This document shows, in pieces, positions 34,601 through 42,254 of a stretch of 64,000 nucleotides of DNA. Source of the stretch: Ophiosphaerella korrae (lineage: Eukaryota > Ascomycota > Dothideomycetes > Pleosporales > Phaeosphaeriaceae); assembly GCA_028456385.1 (NCBI GenBank), contig JALNQF010000001.1, positions 248,001 to 312,000 of the forward strand, in the 5' to 3' direction. The notes under the pieces are model-generated. The model saw only the letters and a list, made by a program, of their open reading frames with translations, searched no databases and had not been told where the DNA came from. The position numbers were made by a program, and so were the translations under genes. Position 1 is the stretch's first letter. Each line of letters starts with the position of its first letter.

Positions 34601-36384
34601 ATATGCCCATGCGATCCGCTGGTAGAGAGAACCTCAAACTGCAGGTGCCTAACAAACCACAAGAAATAATTGATGACGATGACTATGACTTCAGTCCTGG
34701 TGGCCGACCTGTCCCGAAGCGGAAGGCTACCATGCCTTCAGGGGATATCCCACCGAATCAGCAAGTACCCAATTCATCTTCACAGTCAACAGCTATCCTG
34801 ACCCCTGCAAGTTCTGTGGATGGGGATATGAACAAGACTCCAATCCAGCCGCCGCCTGGCGAGGAACCTAAGCAATACAAGGCTTACGTGCCTCCTGCCT
34901 TATTCTCGAATGAGGCCGCTCCATCAACTCATAGACAGTCGATTCCGAGTGTTCCAGTGACTGCGCCTCCTATATCTAATACTCCCCAGTCCTTTGAGCA
35001 GAGGCCAGCCATGACCACGAGCTCAAGCAAGCATCACGATGAGATTTTCTTCGGCGCTCACGGACCAGAGAAATCTAATTCTGCAAACCGGCCTCCTAGC
35101 AGTGATAGAGAAACGCCCGAGGTTTCTGTTCCAGCACCTTTAGCTCCGTCATCCAATCGCCCTAAGTCTATTGCGCCATCGCCTAGAAAATACCCCTCTA
35201 ATGCGTTGGCTGACCTCTTACCTACCGAGGTCGTGCCTCCAACGTCTAATCACTTCATCGATGATATGAAGGCAAAGCTCGCGAATCTCAAAGAAGACTC
35301 AAGAAACATTGACAATCTTACAAAGCAATGGGAGCAGACGGCTGCAGTATCACGAAAGAAGAATGATATAGCGCGCCGCAAACGACAAGAAGAGAACGAA
35401 GAAATTAATGACGAGGCCTTTAACAACAACGAGATCTCATACGCCGACCTCAATGTTCTTGAGGAGGAGTTTAAGGAACAGGAAGGTGAACGGAAAGCCC
35501 AAGAAGACCGAGCTGAATACAAGACATACGTGGAGGCTGTTTTTGACCCAGTCTACGACGCCCTGCAATCCGATATCAAAGCCCTCATGGACCTGTACAT
35601 TGAAACCGAAAACCTACTACATACCTCTGTGTCCGGCATCCAGAGTTTGGATCCTACCAACGACGCCCCCAGCACCGAAGCCTGTCTTGCTCTCCTTCAA
35701 GAAATGCACAAGCGCATCCGCGCCCGGCAAAACGCCGTTGTCCTCGCCGTTGCCGAGCGCGATAAGCGATATAAGAAGACAGAGATCCAACCTCTTTACG
35801 CAAGCGGTAACATTGCACAAATGAGAACAGTAGAAAAGCACTTTGATAATGCGGAGAAACAGGCGCTTGTACGCGCCAAACGCGACGAAGCAGGGCGCAT
35901 AGGCGAGCTCGTATCTATTGCTGAGGGAGTCGTCATCACAGCCGTAGGCACCGAGCAGCGCGAAATCGATGATATCCTCGCTGCCCTTCGTGCCCTCGAC
36001 ACCACCGATTCCGCCACAAACGCACCCCTCGTTTCCCGTGCCCACGCTACCCTCACCTACCTCAAATTATCAAGCAAAGCCCTCTTATCCCTCTTCAAAG
36101 ACATGGAAATCGAGCACAATGCCGCACACCTCGATGCTGAGATTGCAGCGGCCAAGGCGGAGAATGCAAAGCCCGAGCAGATCAAGCAGCTCGAGGACGA
36201 GCGGGCGGCAGGTGAGAAGAAGTTCCTAGATGAGTTTTTGAGGAGGGTGGAGGTGATTGAGCAGGATGAGGAGGAGATCGAACAGTTGGTAGGGGAGAAG
36301 GGGGGAGTGAGTGAGGAGGTTGAGAGGGAGAGGAGGATGAAGGCCGCGTTGGAGGAGGCCAAGCGGAGGAATGGACATGCGTGA
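31639..36384 (+). CDS. Large Gln/Pro-rich protein with C-terminal coiled coils
   Basis: Single exon of 1581 aa; I do not recognise a named family. Residues 1-500 are Gln/Pro/Gly/Tyr-rich and prion-like, with a run of 16 Gln near residue 115. A conserved-looking acidic patch with SDWEHFGGDVEIDDEE lies near 575. Four copies of a short motif follow between about 665 and 765: SYIMGDAAP, SFVMGDGAWQP, GIVIDNGGWEA, GFTMGDGAWNA. A coiled coil spans about 780-910. A short folded-looking segment (DINPWYASSLERYITMLRGE) lies near 925. The last 380 residues are largely helical and coiled coil (DDMKAKLANLKEDSRNIDNL onward), ending in a Glu/Lys-rich tail. The layout suggests a scaffold able to self-associate. 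A place in endocytosis or trafficking is suggested only by its neighbours. Confidence 0.85.
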   Translation: MQNYGQPSTYQRPGSTASFAGQQQAAPPPPGYGGYQSAAPQNQSQWAPPAQNNQLPSQQWNQPQQQAAGGYNPGTYGAMPGGQQPQQPHHPYPQQHHDQPPPPPPKPAGFVGAVQQQQQQQQQQQQQQQQPQQNQGWPQQTPQQQGGYPVQGGGQSQQQYNNAAPPPPSATSGGSYFPPAQGGRPGSVYDANQAVSFSNPPSAGPQQSTVISPNEQQPVYIPPSLTGQGVQAYMPSNTNPMPGVYVPPPPDVPAWQQAQHAPLQGGSKKFRYTKPTVDPSFYAQGYQGVQPMQPPPPPSQYAQSPMQPQQPFGMQTQSQYAPQGQMPQQPLGIPNQFPQQNPIGQQPQQQLYGQPMQQPQQTPIGQQPQQQPYGQQMQQPGQFQPQPAHQQTHDPNLQGQQMQQPGQYAQNYNPPNVPMQQTNQGLPQPQQNGQAPTGPQPQQPQWQPSHQPQQSQTSLGGTSYASAVGQDIQAPKPLARTDTASSSFFNQASPQSQPVSPVNHRNSMSFNSNQQTGLGRTASVSSIALANLQAQREGNRTNSPRPPPPKLPTPPPPRDDKSRFSALGSGGPSDWEHFGGDVEIDDEEMFAKKDLPAQLDSVELPASHPELPAGPSPPSTHGWPSPATQPVPLVSGERRDTYQPTPPPVAASLAERSFSQPPQQSYIMGDAAPAPLSVSPKPLQGARPPSAQQSFVMGDGAWQPPKQSTPAQQQSQHQPPSTQQGIVIDNGGWEAQSTKAVQQTPSRKLPPVATGFTMGDGAWNATQQTPTQDIRGWGAQQTQQHAAELKKKDEALELLRAKMEKEKDDLHAEIQKLQADAESARAHAADERILFQEQIEAMRTSIEQIESSKAAAEEARANAEAEVKEKNLTIERMKEDVEGKEHNIEERDAIITALRRELEAEKLKEPVKTLPVPADLIPDINPWYASSLERYITMLRGEDSEPQVEDKIKTFRAFVKSEAGIRGIEFYDAPPPSESIVSTSDSSNMPMRSAGRENLKLQVPNKPQEIIDDDDYDFSPGGRPVPKRKATMPSGDIPPNQQVPNSSSQSTAILTPASSVDGDMNKTPIQPPPGEEPKQYKAYVPPALFSNEAAPSTHRQSIPSVPVTAPPISNTPQSFEQRPAMTTSSSKHHDEIFFGAHGPEKSNSANRPPSSDRETPEVSVPAPLAPSSNRPKSIAPSPRKYPSNALADLLPTEVVPPTSNHFIDDMKAKLANLKEDSRNIDNLTKQWEQTAAVSRKKNDIARRKRQEENEEINDEAFNNNEISYADLNVLEEEFKEQEGERKAQEDRAEYKTYVEAVFDPVYDALQSDIKALMDLYIETENLLHTSVSGIQSLDPTNDAPSTEACLALLQEMHKRIRARQNAVVLAVAERDKRYKKTEIQPLYASGNIAQMRTVEKHFDNAEKQALVRAKRDEAGRIGELVSIAEGVVITAVGTEQREIDDILAALRALDTTDSATNAPLVSRAHATLTYLKLSSKALLSLFKDMEIEHNAAHLDAEIAAAKAENAKPEQIKQLEDERAAGEKKFLDEFLRRVEVIEQDEEEIEQLVGEKGGVSEEVERERRMKAALEEAKRRNGHA
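31981..32028 (+). repeat. Polyglutamine-coding CAG/CAA tract
   Basis: Sixteen consecutive Gln codons, mixed CAG and CAA, inside the N-terminal Q-rich region of the large coiled-coil protein. The mixture of codons limits slippage, yet length variation between strains is plausible. Confidence 0.9.
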
Positions 36385-36593
36385 CATCAACATGAACGGG
36401 GTGCGTGTAGTTGCTCAAAGGGATTTACCGGGAATTAATTGTTCAGACGGGAATTGGGAGTTCAAGACGGGAAGTATCCAGCTTCTATAAGCGTCCATCA
36501 AGATATCCTAAATTGTACCTTCTGGCCATCATCTCCCTTTTTTTAATTCATCCATATCTACATAATGCACATTTTGCTTCTTCAACCGTCCCT

Positions 36594-39500
36594 TCATCGT
36601 CCGGGCTGAAGAACCTCCCACCCCTTCAACCCTCCCACATCATCAGGCTCGTCGTCCAGTAAATTCCTCCCCCTCCCAGCACCATTACTTGCCGCGCCGA
36701 AGCCCGTCCCTGTCCTAGGAGGAAGCGGCGGCTTCGCATGGCCATGATCATCCACGGGATTAGGCACGGGTCTTCGCTCCGCCATGGATCGGCGCGGAGG
36801 CGGGGGTTGCGGTCTTTGAGACTCTTGGTATGTATCGTCATCGCGATATTGTGGGGGAGTAGACGTGCTGGCTCTTGAAATGAGAGACGGTTTCTTGCTG
36901 GGGATAGGTGGGGGAGCGGGTTTGCGAAGGACTTGGAGCCCGTTTCTTGGTGCGAGTGGTGGAGGTGGGAAAGTCGGGTTACTCGATCGGATGGGCAGAG
37001 AACGTGTCGAGGCGTTGGAGGTGGTGCGTCCAAGGTCAGTGAGGGCATCGCGGCTTCCGTCGAAATTGGCCGGTTGTGTAGCGTGTGTAGGAAATGCTGG
37101 GACGATGAGTTTCCTCACTGGTGGATTTGGCGGTGGTGCAGGCCTGCCTTGATGTAGACTGGTGGTAGAGCTGGACATTGAGCTTGCCGTGCTGGTTCCA
37201 CTAAAGTCGACTGGCCTTGCCCGTTGTGATCCTCGGGTTGGCGGTGGTTCGGGCCTATTGTCATTGATTCCTATACGCTTCACATCTACCCAGTCTGGTT
37301 CTGGACTGGGGGTGAAGGGATTACTTGGCCGCGCTGGGTTTGGAATATACCCTTCAGATGGCGGTTGGATGCGGGCTTTAGCAGGGAGACCTTCCGAAGA
37401 TCAGTACGGAAGCTAATGTAGGAAGAAGGGCATTATGTACCATTGTCAAGCCACCATTTTCTGCGGGCTGAGCTTGCAGGTGGTAGCCCAGGTTCCACAC
37501 TCTCGTAGCCAATTAGGTCCTCGTCATCTGTTTCTTCTTCACCCAAGCGCCCAGCTGCTCGAGTATCTCCAACAGCTTCTCGACGTTGCATGTATAGTTC
37601 TTCTTTCAAGGCCTCCTTTTTCCTCTCGTCCACTCTCTGGACGAGAACCTGGAATGTCGCATATACAGGGCGGTGGTCAGAGAATCGAAGCGGGGCAGCG
37701 TCATAATGAATTTGTCGAATATTATCACCCTTTCGAAGTACACGATCACACCATGCAGGTATTCGTGCCTTTTCAGATGTGTCATATGTGTCAGAGTTAA
37801 GATCGTATTTGTAGGTTGGGAGGAAGGTGATGCGCGCCTCAGAATAGTAGGGAAAGGTCAGGCCAGCGACCATTTGAAGGTTTAGCTGCGCATGTCAGCT
37901 CAGCAAACTCGTATAATTATTGGGGGAAAAAAAAAAAAAACTTGCCTGATCATTTTCGTACATAGTCTCGAGGTCGCCCACATGGCACAACTTCTGAACT
38001 TTCTCATTGCTAAGCCCGATGCGATAGTTGAAGTCACCTAGCCATATGACCGTGTCATGATCTTCGATAGATCGGTTCCTCTGGAACTTTAGCCCATGGC
38101 TGATGGTTTTGTAGTCGCGGTTACGCTCTTCGTAATTGGCAAATCCAGCTGCAAGATGTGCGGTAACGAGGCAAATGGAAGTGTTGCCATATTCAAAACG
38201 AATTGCAACAGCTCCTTTGTTACCTGCCATTCCAGATAGGCCAGTCTATGATGTATTAGCCATATTTCAATGCATTGTAACGTGGGTCCTATATACCTTT
38301 TTAATACTACCTTCTACGTTCTTGATATGCTTCAGGCAATCGGATCTCACAAAAACTGACAAGCTTGCGCCAACCAGTTGACCACCTCGTAATACCACAT
38401 ATTCTGCTTTCTTGTACCTCTCAGCGTTTTTGTTTAGAGTATGCCTAACAGTTCTTTCCCATAGTTCCCGTCGATCGGGGTCGGTGGCCATTATCTGCTG
38501 GGGACTTAACTCTACTATCTCTTGGAAACCAACCGCTACAATCTCTGGGCATTGTTGTGAAGGGTCGACGTCTGGACAAAGCCAGGGCGATAGGTCTGCA
38601 GTAATACCATTTGTCTTGCCGTTGACATTAAAGGTGCCAACGAGGACGTTGATAACCTCTGCCTCTGAGAACTCCGTCGCCCGTCTCTGGAGCTCGGCTA
38701 CGACATAATCATTTACCGGGTCATAAAGATGTACAGGCACTTGGTTCATGAGTCGTCCAAGTAACATGTCTATGGTGTTTTGTCGCCCCTTGTCGGCAAA
38801 GTTATTGATGTACATGCGCGTTGCGCTCTTTCGGGCATCTGCCAATGCTCCCGCAAGCGACATCTTTCCATGTCGGGTAAATGAAGACTTTAAAGCACCA
38901 GTACCTGCGTATATCCTAGATAGAGCATCACCATTGTCTGCCCACATAGTAGAATGGCGCATCCAGAAGTCTTGACTTGCACGAAGGCTTTTGTGACTTA
39001 GGAAAACCTCGAGTGCCATCTTGCTGATGATGGTCTGCACCAAATTTGTCCGATCCAAGCAGTCCAGACAGTTTGTTCTGAAAATTCCCTCTTGCTGCAG
39101 TATGACCATGGACCTTCTGATGATACGATCTTCCCCGTTGATCCTTGAACGCTCATCGACCTCCTCGGACAGATAATAACCGAATGCATCTGCAGAGCTT
39201 TGTATCCAATGAGAAATCATGCTGGCTGACTCGTACCCGCCTGGACCCCGTGTTTCTGCGTGAAAATCGTATTCGGTAAGCCTGATAAGCGCGTGGTCCA
39301 TGTTGTTCTTGTCGGTGCCATGATTGAGCGGGCTGTTTTTGATGTGCTGGCGGTACTTTTGTGATAGCTCTATTTCTTGTGGCTTCTCATTGCTTAATAG
39401 GTTGACCACGTGTATGGCGCCATAGCTGATTTCCAGATTTTCAAAATGCTTATCAAATGCTGGCTGTGTAGCTTGCTCCGATCTTGTGATGGTGATTTTT

Positions 39501-40546
39501 TGTTGGCCGGGCAAAAGGCCAGACTGCTGTTCCCAGAAGATGGGCACACTGCCTCGCACCTGGACGTAGGAAAAGCAGACGCCAGAGGGCGTCCAGTAGG
39601 TGGTTTCGCTTTCGACATAGTTTGCGACGTTGCCGTCGTCGTCGATGCCACGAGAATTGAATCGTGTGCCAGCTCTCCTGCACGACAGGCGAGAGATGAG
39701 AGTTATGGAGGAGGGGATTCCTGATCCCTGGGTCTTGATGGGCGCAGAAGCGGTAGGGATGGTGATTGTGAGGGCAAAGCCGCGAATTGCAGAGGTCAAG
39801 ATGCCTGAGGTATCCAGGGCTTCCTTGTCACTGGGGGAGAGTCTGCTTCTGAAGTCGACGAGCGGCTGTATCATGTACGAGTTCCACAGGAAGCCAGCGT
39901 CGAGGCTCTCAATGGACACGGTGCCGGCATCGGCATGCCGGTGCTGCAGTCTCCGCGTGAGGTCGAAATCGGAGCTGTAGTAGAAGGTGCCACTGCTCAG
40001 TATCTTCTTCAGCGCCAGACAGGGATGCTCCAGGGGCGACTGCTCCTTCCTGCCCCCGTAGCCCATCTCGTAGCCCTCATCGTCGACCGAGTCGGTGGGG
40101 TAGGGGTTGACCTCGTCGTTGAGGAGGGCGTCGTAGCTCGAGCTGGTCAGGCAGAAGAAGCCGACCGAGTGGATGCGCTGCACCGTCTCGCCCGGGCGGA
40201 CGGTGGCGACCTTGCTCGATCCATTCACGACGACGAGAAAGACGTCGCCGTTCACGGTGATGAGCCCTAGTGTGCCGTGGGCATAGACCGAGTGTAGGCC
40301 GCGGTAGTCGCTCAGGTCGACATCCTGGACGCGGGCGAACTCGACCATGCAGCGTGCAGCAGCAGCGGCGTTGCTGCCCAGCGAGGTCGAAGATGCATTG
40401 CGGTTGCTACTGCCATTGCCATTGCCATTGCCATTGCCATTGCTCTCGGCCGAGGTGGAGCTGTGTCGAAGGACGAGGGCGTGGGTCGAGGTTGCGAGGG
40501 CAATGGCGCGGTGCGGGTATTCTTTGATCAGCACACGGATGGACAT
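36594..40546 (-). CDS. Synaptojanin-like inositol polyphosphate 5-phosphatase (Sac1 plus 5-Ptase)
   Basis: Four exons (40546-38297, 38245-37946, 37885-37441, 37390-36594) encode 1263 aa, similar to yeast Inp51/52/53. It begins MSIRVLIKEYPHRAIALAT. A Sac1 domain covers about 1-590 with an intact CX5R(T/S) catalytic loop, RTNCLDCLDRTN near 490. The 5-phosphatase domain follows (VGTFNVNGKT near 625, WLGDFNYRI near 820, RIPAWCDRVLRKGD near 893, FSDHRPVYATF), with all catalytic motifs present. The C-terminal 290 residues are Pro-rich and basic, with many PPxP ligands for SH3 proteins. Such enzymes hydrolyse PI(4,5)P2 and PI4P during endocytic vesicle uncoating. The second intron begins with GC, not GT. 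The upstream frame continues to 40594 only with a non-ATG codon. Confidence 0.95.
37886..37945 (-). other. GC-AG intron with T14 tract in the synaptojanin gene
   Basis: The 60-nt intron has donor CAG/GCAAG and acceptor GCGCAG. CAG/GCAAGT is the known consensus for the rare GC class, and both flanking exons are in phase 0, joining NDQ to LNLQMVAG. Directly after the donor hexamer lies a run of 14 T (14 A on the plus strand, 37927-37940). Confidence 0.85.
40411..40440 (-). repeat. Hexanucleotide repeat coding Asn-Gly
   Basis: Five perfect units of TGCCAT on the plus strand code for a run of Asn-Gly pairs on the minus strand. It lies near residue 38 of the synaptojanin-like protein, in an insert within the N-terminal Sac1 region. 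Confidence 0.9.
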
Positions 40547-40875
40547 GCTCAATGGCGGACAAGGGCGGAGGTCGGCGGAGGAGAGGCTTCGCACATGTCT
40601 GGGCTACGGGGCAGCACAGGGCAGCGGTGGCAGGTCAGCACGTGTAGTGAGCTGAATATCTTACACTTGACGTCTTCCAACGCCAATCCATTCGCTGGTG
40701 CCCGGGCTGGCGCAAGGATTCCCCGGCTGCACTTATGTAGATCGGTTGAATCCTTGTCCAGCACTGCCTATCAGCTGTTCAATAAATAGACTTTGCAGCA
40801 TGCCACAGTACTGTGCTCATTGGAAGTGCATTATCAGAGAAAATGGTCAAATAGTCGCTGCAAACTCAAACAAAA
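40547..40875. promoter_or_regulatory. Region upstream of the synaptojanin gene
   Basis: 329 bases between the stop of the basic low-complexity gene and the start of the synaptojanin gene, both on the minus strand. It must hold the 3' end of one and the promoter of the other. No motif was singled out. Confidence 0.35.
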
Positions 40876-41541
40876 CTACCGCCTGTAATCCCTTCTCCTC
40901 CTGCCCTCGTCCTCAACCGTGACCCTCACCCTCTCGTCCCTAAAGCTGCCCCTTGCATCGTCATACCCGCCTCTGCTCCTGCTCCTCTGCCGGCTCCTCT
41001 CCCGGTACCTCTCATAATGGTCGCTCTCACTGGGCGCCGGCTCCACATATCGGTAATGGTCGTAGTGCGGCTCGGGACTGTGCTGCCTCTCTCGCCTGTA
41101 CTCGCGCTCGCGATAGACATACTCGCTGCGGCTCGGGCTCGACGTCCGGCTCGTCATGCTCGACCGCGGCGAGACTTCGACATAGTGGGCGCCGCCGTGC
41201 TGACTATGGCTGTGGCTGTGGTGGCTGATGTGACTCGGCGCTGGAGGCGGCATGGGCATGGGCATGGGCGCGGGCGGTGGCTGGACAAAGACTGGGACTG
41301 GCTGCGGCGCGGGAATGGCCAGCGGTTTCGGCGTTGGGACCGCGACATACGAGGCCGAAGGGCGCGGCGACTCGTGGTGCACCACTTCGGTGCGCGAGTA
41401 CCGCCGCTGAGAGGCGTGCGATGCGTGCGATGCGTGCGATGCGTGCGATGCGTGCGATGCCCGGCGCCGCGATTCGCGGCGGTCGACGACGCGGTAGGGC
41501 ACAATGTGCTCTTCTTCCTGCTTGACTTTGACCAGGCACAT
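40876..41541 (-). CDS. Basic low-complexity protein with Ser-His-Ala repeats
   Basis: Single exon of 221 aa starting MCLVKVKQEEEHIVPYRVV. No known domain. After 30 residues comes a run of Ser-His-Ala triplets coded by a 9-bp DNA minisatellite. Then follow a Pro/Met-rich hydrophobic stretch (PAPMPMPMPPPAP), a His/Ser segment, and an Arg/Tyr/Glu-rich tail with RSRQRSRSRGG that resembles RS-rich nuclear proteins. The frame extends upstream beyond the chosen ATG with no start codon giving a better protein. The MCLV(K/R) opening is familiar from small uncharacterised fungal proteins, but I cannot give a function. A nuclear or RNA-associated role would be a guess from the RS-like tail. Confidence 0.75.
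   Translation of the reverse strand: MCLVKVKQEEEHIVPYRVVDRRESRRRASHASHASHASHASHASQRRYSRTEVVHHESPRPSASYVAVPTPKPLAIPAPQPVPVFVQPPPAPMPMPMPPPAPSHISHHSHSHSQHGGAHYVEVSPRSSMTSRTSSPSRSEYVYREREYRRERQHSPEPHYDHYRYVEPAPSESDHYERYRERSRQRSRSRGGYDDARGSFRDERVRVTVEDEGRRRRDYRR
41414..41460 (-). repeat. 9-bp coding minisatellite
   Basis: Five perfect tandem copies of a 9-bp unit (GCGTGCGAT on the plus strand) plus a partial copy. Being a multiple of three, it codes for Ser-His-Ala repeats and can change copy number without frameshift. Confidence 0.95.
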
Positions 41542-42254
41542 GGTCGAGATGCGATCGCAACCTGATTCGCGGGCCGATCTGCGGTCCACTGGTGGGTCTG
41601 GTTTGCGACAGGGACGGTGCAATGTCCAATGCGACGAGGCTGCAGCCGTCAAGGGAGTGTCGTGAGTGATAAATAGAAAGATAGGCACTTGGACAGGACA
41701 CCGAACGAACGGCGACCGGTGGGGATTAAGTGTCGAGCCGCCGGGCGAGGGTGAGATGTTGGTCCCAGCCACACCTGACAAGACCCCATGTCGCTGCAAG
41801 CTGCTCCGCCTTGGAAATTGGGGTGGGTGTGACGTGATGGCACTGGCCGCTGACAGGGTGCTCCCGGGCCTATCCTCCCATCCCAGCCTCAGGCACGGTC
41901 ACAAGCCTGACACGATCAAAAGCCTGACACGATCAAGATCAAGACCAAGTCGGAGACACGTCTAGATAACCATATTCGTCTACATGCTGCTGCCTATTAT
42001 CACATGGCCTGTCAATCAAATACTCAAAATTCTCGCCAGACCGCTATATCAACTATGCTTACAGCATTCTCGCACAAGGCTCCGCCCTGATTCACTCAAC
42101 CTCCAACCCACTTCGCCGCCCTGAAGGCCTTGCCCATCTATTTAACTCGTTTCACCCAATTATCCCGCCCGTACAATTCGTCATATTGCGTTCAAGAGGC
42201 CGTAAACGTTCGTGTTGATGTCAAGGGTGGTTGAGGTTGGCACCCGTAAGACTA
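41542..42254. other. 713-bp spacer with a 17-bp tandem duplication
   Basis: Promoter side of the basic protein gene and 3' side of the RhoGAP gene, both on the minus strand. The string AAGCCTGACACGATCA occurs twice in a row (41903-41918 and 41920-41935). No gene is seen. Confidence 0.5.

Noticed and set aside
41017..41565. 182-codon plus frame, and other plus frames over the basic protein gene
   Set aside because: Antisense of a repetitive Arg/Ser/His-rich coding region; repeats appear in every frame here.
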